From Rhodospirillales bacterium (GTDB taxonomy: Bacteria; Pseudomonadota; Alphaproteobacteria; Micavibrionales; Micavibrionaceae): 11,497 bases of DNA. A program made the position numbers and the translations under genes. Numbering within the stretch: the stretch's first letter is position 1; each line of letters begins with the position of its first letter. Below the pieces are notes generated by a model that did not search any database, was not told the origin of the DNA, and worked only from the letters and a program-made list of their open reading frames with translations. Below are positions 1 through 6,726 of the stretch, piece after piece. The DNA is taken from positions 1 to 11,497 of the forward strand of contig JACKIT010000019.1 in the NCBI GenBank assembly GCA_020638335.1, given 5' to 3'.

Positions 1-1
1 A

Positions 2-91
2 GTTGAGCGCGCAGATTCGGCGCTTTATACGGCCAAGCATAATGGGCGAAACCAAATTGCCGCCGCACCCGCGCCGGGGCAGAAGAAATAA
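2..91 (+). CDS. C-terminal end of a GGDEF-domain protein (partial)
   Basis: Frame 2 is open from the window edge to a TAA at 89-91. It encodes about 29 residues beginning VERADSALYTAKHNGRNQI and ending in an Ala/Pro/Lys-rich tail. ADxALYxAKxxGRN is the hallmark final helix of GGDEF domains, which make cyclic di-GMP from two GTP. The catalytic GGDEF loop lies outside the window, so I cannot tell whether the enzyme is active or what sensor domain it carries. The gene ends 48 bases before the helicase start on the same strand, with no clear terminator between them. The assignment rests on this short but very characteristic motif. Confidence 0.8.
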   Translation, partial: VERADSALYTAKHNGRNQIAAAPAPGQKK

Positions 92-139
92 GAGGTCTTA
101 GCGCCTTGTATATTCTTCGTAAAAGCTTATTTATATGCC

Positions 140-2362
140 ATGCATGATTCAATTTCCGCTATGGCTGCGGCGCAGCCTTTTTATCTTGAAGGTCTGAATG
201 ATCCGCAACGCGAAGCTGTTCAAACGCTTGACGGGCCGGTGCTTGTGCTGGCCGGTGCGGGGACAGGTAAGACGCGGGTGCTGACCACGCGTTTGGCGCA
301 TTTGCTGCATACGAGCCGGGCGTATCCATCGCAGATTCTGGCAGTAACCTTCACTAACAAGGCGACGCAGGAGATGAAAGAACGTGTGTCGGGTCTGATG
401 GGCGGCCAGCCAGTTGAAGGTTGGTGGCTGGGGACGTTTCACTCGCTGGCGGCAAGAATGCTTCGGCGGCATGCGGATCTGGTGGGTTTATCAAGCAATT
501 TTACGATCCTTGATCCTGATGATCAGGTGCGTCTTTTAAAACAGATTATGGAAGTCAATGGGGTCGATCATAAGAAATGGGCACCCAAGGCTATGATCAG
601 TTTTATTGATCGCTGGAAGGATCGAGGGCTTAACCCGCCTCAGGTGAGCGGTGATGAGGCAGGCGATATTGCCGGGGGCAAGTTACCGTTGCTTTATGAG
701 GTTTACCAGCGGCGTTTGCGCGAGATTAATGCGTGTGATTTCGGTGATTTATTGCTCCATATGATTACGATCTTGAAAGACCCGGCCAATAAGCATGTGT
801 TGGACGAATATCATAATCGTTTTCGTTATATCATGGTGGATGAGTATCAGGACACCAATGTGGCACAGTATTTGTGGCTGCGGCTGCTCGCGCAGGGTCA
901 TAACAATATCTGTTGCGTGGGGGATGACGATCAATCGATCTATGGTTGGCGCGGGGCCGAAGTTGGCAATATTTTGAAGTTTGAGAAAGATTTTCCCGGC
1001 GCGACAATTATTAGATTGGAGCAAAATTACCGCTCGACAAATAATATCTTGAAAGCGGCGCATGGTGTAATTTCCAGGAATGATGGGCGGTTAGGCAAGG
1101 AATTGTGGTCGGAAGCCGGCGAAGGTGACAAGATTCAGGTTCGGGGCTTGTGGGACGGTGAGGCTGAGGCACGTTGGGTGGCGGAAGAGATTGAGCAGCT
1201 TCAACGTAAGGGGCAATCGCTCAATGGCGTTGCTGTTCTTGTGCGTGCGGGCTTTCAGACGCGTGAATTTGAAGAGCGCTTTATCAAGCTGGGTTTGCCG
1301 TACAAGGTGATTGGCGGTCCGCGTTTTTACGAACGGATGGAAATTCGTGATGCGCTGGCTTATTTGCGGGTGATTGTGCAACCGGCAGATGATCTGGCGC
1401 TGGAGCGGATACTCAATAAGCCCAAGCGAGGCCTTGGAGATACGACGGTGCAAACGCTGTACGCGTACGGGCGCAGTCATGGGATTAACCTGTATGATTC
1501 GATTATGGATCTAACGCAGACAGATGAGCTGCGGCCTAAGGTTAAAACAACGCTGATGAAATTGCTGGATGATTTTGGGCGTTGGCGCTCGCTGGTTGAA
1601 ACAATGGATCATGCGGAACTGGCGGCGCAGGTTTTGGATGAGTCGGGCTATATGCAGATGTGGAAAGAGGACAAGGCGCCCGAAGCGCCGGGGCGACTGG
1701 AGAACCTGAAAGAGCTGATTTCCGGGATGCAGGAGTATGAGTCTTTGCCGGAATTTTTGGAGCATGTGGCGTTGGTGCTGGAAAACCAGGATCAGTCTGG
1801 TGGTGAATTTGCGACGATCATGACATTGCACGGGGCCAAGGGGTTGGAGTTTGATTGCGTATTTTTGCCCGGCTGGGAAGAGGGCTTGTTTCCATCCCAG
1901 CGGTCTATGGATGAAAATGGGTTGAAGGGGCTGGAGGAAGAGCGACGTTTGGCCTATGTCGGCATTACGCGGGCGAAGAGACGCGCTTATATTTCTTTTG
2001 CCGCCAACCGGCGGATGTATGGAAGCTGGGTGAATGCGATCCCGTCGCGCTTTATTGATGAGCTGCCGAAAGAGCAGACGGAAGTGCAGTCCGATCTGGG
2101 GCTGGCCGGTAGCGGGCGGTCATCGCATTGGGATAGTTCGGGGTTTGCACCAAAAGCTCAGAAGCGGCAAGTTGCTTCACAGACGCATGATCGCAAAGTG
2201 ATGAGCGAAAGCGGTACAGTTTTTCAACGTGGGGACCGGGTGTTTCATGATAAATTCGGTTACGGCAAAATCATCAATATCGACGGGCATAAGCTCGATA
2301 TTGCGTTTGAAAAATCCGGCCAGAAGCGGGTGATGGATAGTTTTGTTGAGAAGCTTGATTAA
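140..2362 (+). CDS. uvrD: UvrD/PcrA-family 3'-5' DNA helicase (superfamily 1A)
   Basis: This is an ATP-dependent helicase of nucleotide excision and mismatch repair that also clears replication and transcription conflicts. All SF1A motifs are present in the 740 residues: Q-motif LNDPQREAV (19-27), Walker A AGAGTGKT (38-45), DExx box VDEYQDTN (233-240), motif III GDDDQSIYGWRGA (261-273), motif IV QNYRST (295-300), motif V TLHGAKGLEF (562-571) and motif VI RRLAYVGITRAKRR (602-615). Residues 694-740 match the Tudor-like tail of PcrA/UvrD (FQRGDRVFHDKFGYGKI), known in the family to contact RNA polymerase. A low-complexity linker (about 645-690) precedes it. Length is normal. No good Shine-Dalgarno precedes ATG 140, and in-frame ATG 161 is an equally possible start. 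Whether it is called uvrD or pcrA is convention. Rep is less likely because of the Tudor tail. Confidence 0.95.
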   Translation: MHDSISAMAAAQPFYLEGLNDPQREAVQTLDGPVLVLAGAGTGKTRVLTTRLAHLLHTSRAYPSQILAVTFTNKATQEMKERVSGLMGGQPVEGWWLGTFHSLAARMLRRHADLVGLSSNFTILDPDDQVRLLKQIMEVNGVDHKKWAPKAMISFIDRWKDRGLNPPQVSGDEAGDIAGGKLPLLYEVYQRRLREINACDFGDLLLHMITILKDPANKHVLDEYHNRFRYIMVDEYQDTNVAQYLWLRLLAQGHNNICCVGDDDQSIYGWRGAEVGNILKFEKDFPGATIIRLEQNYRSTNNILKAAHGVISRNDGRLGKELWSEAGEGDKIQVRGLWDGEAEARWVAEEIEQLQRKGQSLNGVAVLVRAGFQTREFEERFIKLGLPYKVIGGPRFYERMEIRDALAYLRVIVQPADDLALERILNKPKRGLGDTTVQTLYAYGRSHGINLYDSIMDLTQTDELRPKVKTTLMKLLDDFGRWRSLVETMDHAELAAQVLDESGYMQMWKEDKAPEAPGRLENLKELISGMQEYESLPEFLEHVALVLENQDQSGGEFATIMTLHGAKGLEFDCVFLPGWEEGLFPSQRSMDENGLKGLEEERRLAYVGITRAKRRAYISFAANRRMYGSWVNAIPSRFIDELPKEQTEVQSDLGLAGSGRSSHWDSSGFAPKAQKRQVASQTHDRKVMSESGTVFQRGDRVFHDKFGYGKIINIDGHKLDIAFEKSGQKRVMDSFVEKLD

Positions 2363-2420
2363 AACCTGCAGGCTTGGCTGGATATTTTGTTTGAAACCCG
2401 CCATATTGGGGGTCTGTTTT

Positions 2421-2425
2421 GGAGG
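2421..2425 (+). promoter_or_regulatory. Ribosome binding site fixing the epimerase start
   Basis: GGAGG lies five bases before ATG 2431. The reading frame could also open at TTG 2419, but that codon overlaps the Shine-Dalgarno itself, so the start is ATG 2431. Confidence 0.8.
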
Positions 2426-2430
2426 CTTAT

Positions 2431-3384
2431 ATGAGCATGAAGAATAAAATTGCGACTGTGTTTGGCGGGACGGGTTTTGTCGGGCGGCAGATTGTGCGAG
2501 AGCTCGCGGCGCGCGGCGTAGCGGTTAAGGTTGCTACCCGGGTGCCGGAGCGGGCCTATTTTTTGAAGCTTGATGGCAGCGTTGGCCAGATTGTTCCGGT
2601 TGCTTGCGATTATAGCGATGAGCAAAGCGTAGCCAGGGCGGTAAAGGATTCTGATTATGTGGTGAATTGCATCGGCGTTTTGTTTGAGCGCAAGCGTGGG
2701 GATTTCAAGCGGGCACATAAGGATATTCCGGCGATTATTGCCAAAGCTTGCGAGGAAGAGGGTGTGCAGCGGTTTGTGCATATTTCTATTCCGAATATAG
2801 AAAATGATGCATCGCGCTATGCCAGCACAAAATATGAAGGTGAAAAGGCGGTGCAAAAGGCGTTTCCTAAAGTGTCAATTTTACGGCCGAGCGTTGTGTT
2901 TGGTCCTGATGATGATTTCTTCAATAAATTTGCTGAATTGATGCGGTTTTTGCCTGTTTTGCCGTTGATTGGCGGGGGAAAAACCAAGTTCCAGCCGGTC
3001 TATGTCGGGGATGTTGCCGATGCGGTCATAGCCGCATTGGAAAAGCTGGAGGCGCAAGGTCAGATTTATGAGCTGGGCGGGCCGGATATTGTGAGTTTTA
3101 AAGAAATTTATGAGATTCTTTCTCGCTATACCGGGCGCAAAAGGTCTTATATCTCCTTGCCGTTTTGGTTGGCCAAGGTGCAAGCGGTTTTTATGGGACT
3201 TATGCCCAAGCCATTGCTGACCTGTGACCAGGTGGAATCACTGAAAACAGATTATTTAATTAAGCCTTCTGCGCAGGGTTTGTCTGATTTGGGCGTAAAA
3301 ACCACAGGGATGGATACGATTTTACCAACCTATCTTGAGAGCTATCGTTCCGGTGGGCGTTTTGCTGCGCTTCATGGGCGTTAA
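2431..3384 (+). CDS. NDUFA9-like NAD(P)-binding epimerase/dehydratase (atypical extended SDR)
   Basis: The 317-residue protein has an N-terminal Rossmann fold with GGTGFVG (12-18). A YASTK sequence (Y130, K134) keeps the SDR YxxxK pair. The run LRPSVVFGPDDDFF (151-164), then GGGKTKFQPVYVGDVADA (181-198), is typical of the family related to the mitochondrial complex I subunit NDUFA9. Bacterial members are thought to work in quinone or respiratory-chain function, but their substrate is not established. There is no signal peptide; residues 242-263 are hydrophobic and may touch the membrane. ATG 2431 is chosen because GGAGG precedes it. The gene lies 68 bases after the helicase and 19 bases before the surA-like gene, so co-transcription with the latter is likely. 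Family is confident; reaction is unknown. Confidence 0.88.
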   Translation: MSMKNKIATVFGGTGFVGRQIVRELAARGVAVKVATRVPERAYFLKLDGSVGQIVPVACDYSDEQSVARAVKDSDYVVNCIGVLFERKRGDFKRAHKDIPAIIAKACEEEGVQRFVHISIPNIENDASRYASTKYEGEKAVQKAFPKVSILRPSVVFGPDDDFFNKFAELMRFLPVLPLIGGGKTKFQPVYVGDVADAVIAALEKLEAQGQIYELGGPDIVSFKEIYEILSRYTGRKRSYISLPFWLAKVQAVFMGLMPKPLLTCDQVESLKTDYLIKPSAQGLSDLGVKTTGMDTILPTYLESYRSGGRFAALHGR

Positions 3385-3403
3385 ATTATAAGGATTTCAC
3401 AAA

Positions 3404-4360
3404 ATGCGTATTTTGACTTTATTTTTAGCGATGGCGGTTTTCGTTGGTGAGATGGCTGCTTCTTTTCCTGCATTGGCGGCGCGTTCTGAGAGCATTGCCG
3501 TGGTGGTGAATGAAGATGCTATCACGATGTCGGATGTGAATGACCGGATGGCGTTGATTATCGCGTCCTCAGGTTTGCCGAATAAAAAGGATGTTCAGGA
3601 AAAATTGCTGCCGCAAATTATTGGTTCGTTGGTAGAGGAACAGGTGCGTTTGCAGGAAGCGCGGCGGCTCGATTTGAATGTTAGCCCAGAGGATATTGCG
3701 CAAGGGTTTGCCGCTGTCGCGCAGCAGAATAATATGTCGGTGGAAGAGTTTCGCAGCATGATTACGCGCGGCGGTTTGAATATCCGTACGCTGGAGGCGC
3801 AGATTCGGGCGCAGATAGCCTGGAGTAAGGTTGTACAGGCAAAGTTGCGGCCACAGGTCATTGTTTCGGATAGTGATGTTGATAGTTACTTAGAGCGTTT
3901 GAACAACAATACAGGCAAGCCGGAGTATCTTGTGTCTGAAATTTTCTTACCGCCTGCAAGTGCGCAAGAGGAGAGCGATATGCAGCAATTGGCGCATAAG
4001 CTGGTGCAGGAAATTCGCAGCGGTCAGGCACCGTTTTTTAAGGTTGCGCAGCAATTTTCACAATCAGCCGGGGCATCACAAGGCGGAGATTTGGGATGGA
4101 TTGCGCAAGGGCAATTGCAGCGAGAGCTGGATGATGCTTTGGCGCACATTTCCAAGGGGCAGGTGAGCGATCCAATTCGTAGCGCTTCGGGGTATCATAT
4201 CCTTAATGTGCGGGATCAGCGTTTGATCGCCGCCGAGAATCTGCCGAGCCGTGAGCAGGTGAGGGGTGTGATTGGGACACAGCGTTTGGAGCGTCTACAG
4301 CAGCGCTATTTGCTGGATTTGAAATCTGCAGCCTTTATTGAGAACCGCCTTGCCCAGTGA
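3404..4360 (+). CDS. surA: SurA-like periplasmic peptidyl-prolyl cis-trans isomerase
   Basis: This is a periplasmic folding factor for outer-membrane proteins. Residues 1-25 form a signal peptide: MRILTL, a hydrophobic core, then PALA with likely cleavage after A25. Residues about 30-165 match the SurA N-terminal chaperone domain (VVVNEDAITMSDV at 33-45, LLPQIIGSLVEEQ at 68-80). One parvulin domain follows at about 174-272, with GGDLGWI (227-233) and SASGYHILNV (260-269). At 318 residues it is shorter than E. coli SurA, which has two parvulin domains; a single one is usual in alphaproteobacteria. AAGGA (3390-3394) precedes ATG 3404. The 3' end overlaps rsmA by 23 bases, suggesting translational coupling. 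In many proteobacteria the order is lptD-surA-pdxA-rsmA; here lptD and pdxA are not adjacent. A PpiC/PpiD-type chaperone is the alternative. Confidence 0.9.
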   Translation: MRILTLFLAMAVFVGEMAASFPALAARSESIAVVVNEDAITMSDVNDRMALIIASSGLPNKKDVQEKLLPQIIGSLVEEQVRLQEARRLDLNVSPEDIAQGFAAVAQQNNMSVEEFRSMITRGGLNIRTLEAQIRAQIAWSKVVQAKLRPQVIVSDSDVDSYLERLNNNTGKPEYLVSEIFLPPASAQEESDMQQLAHKLVQEIRSGQAPFFKVAQQFSQSAGASQGGDLGWIAQGQLQRELDDALAHISKGQVSDPIRSASGYHILNVRDQRLIAAENLPSREQVRGVIGTQRLERLQQRYLLDLKSAAFIENRLAQ

Positions 4361-5189
4361 TTTGCCTGTTTGTGCATTAGATCATTTACCGCCTTTACGT
4401 GAAGTGATTGCGCAGCATGGTTTAAGGGCGGAAAAGGCGCTGGGGCAAAATTTTCTGCTTGATCAAAATATTACCGATAAAATTGTACGTCAGGCCGGAG
4501 ATTTGCGCGGTAAAACCGTGATTGAAATTGGGCCGGGGCCAGGCGGTTTGACGCGTTCTTTGTTGCGCAGCAATGCGAAGAAGGTGATTGCGCTGGAGTT
4601 TGATATGCGGGCGGTGGCGGCGTTGAGCGGGCTTGTGGAGGCCGCGCAAGGGTGGTTACAGGTGGTGCATGCGGATGCGCTGGACACAGATTTAACGACA
4701 TTGTGTGCCGGCCGACGGGTGATTGTCGCCAATTTGCCGTATAATATCGCTACGCCGCTTCTGATGAGGTGGCTGGCGCAAATTCGCAGAGATCCCGGCG
4801 TTTATGATGCAATGATCCTGATGTTCCAAAAAGAAGTGGCGCAGCGTATTGTCGCGCCGGTTGGAGAGAAAGCTTACGGGCGTTTGTCTGTGATGAGTCA
4901 GTGGTTGTGCGATGTGCGGAAATGTTTTGATTTGCCGCCCAGTGCTTTTACGCCGCCACCGAAGGTGAAATCGAGCGTGGTGCGGTTTGTTCCTAAAGCG
5001 TTGGGGGCGGATGCGCCGGAATTTACAACTGTAGAGGCAGTGACGGCGGCAGCGTTTGGCCAGCGGCGCAAAATGATCCGTTCCAGTTTGAGCGATTATG
5101 CGGATGCGATTGATGCGCTAGGACTAGAGCCAACCGTGCGCGCTGAGACTTTGAGTCCGGTGGATTTCATTCAGCTTGCAAAATATTGA
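4338..5189 (+). CDS. rsmA: 16S rRNA (adenine1518-N6/adenine1519-N6)-dimethyltransferase
   Basis: RsmA (KsgA) transfers four methyl groups from S-adenosylmethionine to two adjacent adenines in helix 45 of 16S rRNA during late 30S assembly. Visible motifs are LGQNFLLD (35-42), SAM-binding EIGPGPGGLT (63-72), catalytic NLPYN (132-136), FTPPPKV (204-210) and FGQRRKMIR (240-248). Length (283) is normal. No ATG is available upstream of the conserved part. TTG 4338, TTG 4350 and TTG 4362 are the candidates, all inside or just past the end of the surA-like gene, and none has a strong Shine-Dalgarno. The family consensus begins near LPPLREVI (residues 17-24), so any of them fits. Coupling to the upstream stop codon (TGA 4358-4360) is likely. 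Confidence 0.95.
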   Translation: MRTALPSDLPVCALDHLPPLREVIAQHGLRAEKALGQNFLLDQNITDKIVRQAGDLRGKTVIEIGPGPGGLTRSLLRSNAKKVIALEFDMRAVAALSGLVEAAQGWLQVVHADALDTDLTTLCAGRRVIVANLPYNIATPLLMRWLAQIRRDPGVYDAMILMFQKEVAQRIVAPVGEKAYGRLSVMSQWLCDVRKCFDLPPSAFTPPPKVKSSVVRFVPKALGADAPEFTTVEAVTAAAFGQRRKMIRSSLSDYADAIDALGLEPTVRAETLSPVDFIQLAKY

Positions 5190-5195
5190 TATAAT
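5166..5195 (+). promoter_or_regulatory. Candidate promoter for the 183-codon orphan gene
   Basis: A perfect TATAAT at 5190-5195 begins one base after the rsmA stop codon and 25 bases before ATG 5221. The best -35 is a weak TTCATT at 5166-5171 with an 18-base spacer. The -10 match and position are good, but AT-rich sequence gives such matches by chance. Confidence 0.45.
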
Positions 5196-5220
5196 TATTG
5201 CTTTTTAGTAGTTTTCAGCG

Positions 5221-5772
5221 ATGAAATTATTGATTGAATATAATAAGCAGCATTTTTGGGCAAAAGGTCGTTGGGTTTATAGAAACCCAGACTTATTTAT
5301 GACAGAGTTGGACACATTTTTGAAAGAAGAATGGTTAAAAGTGATTCAGTTTGTTTCTAAGGAAGAAAAATGTGTTGCTCTGGTTGATGTTTGTAGAAAT
5401 CGCGGCGAGCAACAATATGGGTTGCGCGGGATTGTTTTGCCAAAATCCTTTTTAATTCAATATGGTGATGTTTTTCCAGAGCAAGATGACACGGTCACTG
5501 ATTTATCTTCAATCACGTTTAAAAATAATCCTGATTTTTATTTGGGCACAATTTGTAACAAAGGTTTTTTAGGTGTTAATGCATTTCATGAAAAGAAGCG
5601 TTTTATCATTGCCGGTTCTTGGCTTTGTACATATTTAACAATTGATAAAAATCATCAGGCGGTGATTTCGTATGAGCCAGAAGAGACTTTGGATATAGAA
5701 AAAACTGTTTTTACAGCCCGCTCATCAAGCCTCGGACAAAGTCCGAAAGGCCTAGAACCCGGCGACGTTTGA
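5221..5772 (+). CDS. Hypothetical protein of low GC, 3' end antisense to gmk
   Basis: I do not recognise this 183-residue protein. It has no signal peptide, membrane helix or nucleotide-binding motif. It is rich in aromatic and hydrophobic stretches (FWAKGRWVY at 12-20, KRFIIAGSWLCTYLTI at 126-141) and has four cysteines (C51, C58, C112, C136), which suggests a small beta-rich cytoplasmic fold. By hand count bases 5221-5700 hold 165 G+C in 480 (about 34%), well below flanking rsmA. It uses AGA arginine codons that rsmA largely avoids. No clear Shine-Dalgarno precedes ATG 5221, but TATAAT at 5190-5195 could drive it. Residues 164-183 (TARSSSLGQSPK and on) are encoded opposite the last codons of gmk, so the natural C-terminus may have been lost and replaced by read-through. 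Low GC and lack of relationship to neighbours suggest recent acquisition. The long open frame in AT-rich DNA supports a real gene. Confidence 0.7.
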   Translation: MKLLIEYNKQHFWAKGRWVYRNPDLFMTELDTFLKEEWLKVIQFVSKEEKCVALVDVCRNRGEQQYGLRGIVLPKSFLIQYGDVFPEQDDTVTDLSSITFKNNPDFYLGTICNKGFLGVNAFHEKKRFIIAGSWLCTYLTIDKNHQAVISYEPEETLDIEKTVFTARSSSLGQSPKGLEPGDV

Positions 5773-6352
5773 GGCGTTCTGCGTCAAGGATAAGCTGGGC
5801 TTGAGTAATGGCTTCTTCGATATCGGTGTTGATAATCACATAATCATATTCGGTATAGTGCGACATTTCGTCGGCGGCTTTGGCCATGCGGCTGCGAATT
5901 TGTTCTTCGGTTTCTTTGGTGTCGCGGGAACGATCACGCAGGCGTTTTTCCAAAGCCTGATTAGAGGGTGGCAGGATAAAAACCCGAACCAGATCTTCTG
6001 CAGCGAGTTCAAAAAGTTGTTGTGTGCCTTGCCAGTCAATATCAAAAATTACGTCCTGTCCGCTTGCCAGTGCTTTTTCGACAGGGGCGCGCGGCGTACC
6101 ATAGTAATTATTAAAGACTTTGGCATGTTCGAGCATTTGCCCATTGTCGATCATATCGCGGAATTCGTCCTGAGAGACAAACATGTAGTCCTGGTTATGG
6201 ACTTCCCCGGCGCGGCGTGGCCTTGTGGTCGCCGAAACAGAAGGAGTCAGGTTTTCATTGTTTTTCAATAACGCGCGTGTGATGGTCGTTTTGCCAGCCC
6301 CTGACGGAGAGGAGAGGACGTACATCAGACCGCGGCGTTTAAGAGTTTCCAA
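5711..6352 (-). CDS. gmk: Guanylate kinase
   Basis: Gmk phosphorylates GMP to GDP with ATP, an essential step in making GTP and recycling cGMP. The 213 residues show the P-loop SPSGAGKTT (15-23), the GMP-binding lid TTRPRRAGE (42-50) with DYMF (55-58), MLEHA (73-77), YYGTPR (83-88), and DIDWQG (104-109), ending with the family-typical GLSDFV (201-206). Length is normal. The start is taken as TTG 6352-6350 because AAGG lies eight bases upstream (6361-6364) and KRRGLM is a common N-terminus in alphaproteobacteria. An ATG nine codons later (6323-6325) would begin just five residues before the P-loop region. Its 3' end overlaps the convergent orphan gene by 62 bases, with no terminator visible between them. 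No yicC homologue, a frequent neighbour of gmk, is beside it here. Confidence 0.96.
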   Translation of the reverse strand: METLKRRGLMYVLSSPSGAGKTTITRALLKNNENLTPSVSATTRPRRAGEVHNQDYMFVSQDEFRDMIDNGQMLEHAKVFNNYYGTPRAPVEKALASGQDVIFDIDWQGTQQLFELAAEDLVRVFILPPSNQALEKRLRDRSRDTKETEEQIRSRMAKAADEMSHYTEYDYVIINTDIEEAITQAQLILDAERLKRRRVLGLSDFVRGLMSGL

Positions 6353-6360
6353 GTTTATGA

Positions 6361-6364
6361 CCTT
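6361..6364 (-). promoter_or_regulatory. Ribosome binding site supporting the TTG start of gmk
   Basis: On the - strand AAGG is followed by an eight-base spacer and TTG (6352-6350). It is the best placed start signal in this frame and favours TTG over the internal ATG. Confidence 0.55.
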
Positions 6365-6548
6365 GCGTTTTTTAAGGTGGTGTTCGTGTTTTTCCGGTCA
6401 AATTTAAGCATTCTGACGTGGGCGGCGCAATGTAAAATTGTTTGCAATTGTGTTGAGTCAAATTTGTTTTAATGTTTTGATTTATGATACCAATAGTTTG
6501 TTTATGGGTTTTTAGATGATTTCTGGATAAAGGCAGAGTTTTGGTAAG

Positions 6549-6561
6549 AATTTCAGAAATT
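6549..6561. promoter_or_regulatory. Perfect 13-base palindrome, candidate operator
   Basis: AATTTC and GAAATT flank a single A at 6555. A short perfect dyad upstream of an ArsR-family gene could be a dimeric repressor site, but in 29% GC sequence such a dyad can arise by chance. It lies 166 bases before the regulator start. Confidence 0.3.
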
Positions 6562-6678
6562 TAAATAATTGGAGAATATTTTAACGTGATTGAATTTTAT
6601 TAAATATACGTGTTAAATGATTATGGGCTTAAGATCTGCATTGAGCTTTCCTTTTGTCAAATTGATTTTAAACTGCGT

Positions 6679-6689
6679 AACCTCAGGTT
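6679..6689. promoter_or_regulatory. Perfect 11-base palindrome upstream of the ArsR-family gene, candidate autoregulatory operator
   Basis: AACCT and AGGTT flank a single C at 6684. It lies 38 bases before GTG 6727 and just after the weak TTGTCA at 6654-6659, where a repressor dimer would block transcription. ArsR-family proteins commonly repress their own promoters. The role is inferred from position only. Confidence 0.4.
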
Positions 6690-6726
6690 GTTTTATTAGC
6701 ATTTTGAACTCAGGAATAGAATAAAA

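Larger units (their letters stand above)
6353..6726. other. 374-base AT-rich spacer between divergent gmk and the ArsR-family gene
   Basis: I see no convincing gene here. By hand count 6421-6720 holds 88 G+C in 300 (about 29%). It should contain both divergent promoters. On the - strand a TTGACT (6456-6461) and a weak TTTACA (6431-6436), 19 bases apart, are candidates for gmk. On the + strand TTGTCA (6654-6659) is a possible -35 for the regulator with no good -10. Two perfect odd-centred palindromes lie within, at 6549-6561 and 6679-6689. A short unrecognised + frame of 35 codons (6617-6724) has no ribosome binding site. A small RNA cannot be excluded by eye. Confidence 0.6.

Noticed and set aside
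149..1831. Several - strand open frames of 104-129 codons opposite the helicase gene
   Set aside because: They are shadows of a GC-rich gene with clear motifs on the + strand; their predicted proteins are rich in Arg, His, Gln and Pro and show no family motif.
2396..2418. Possible hairpin after the helicase gene (ACCCGCC ... GGGGG followed by TTTT)
   Set aside because: Pairing is interrupted by a mismatch and only two plus two pairs hold, so it is not a credible terminator.
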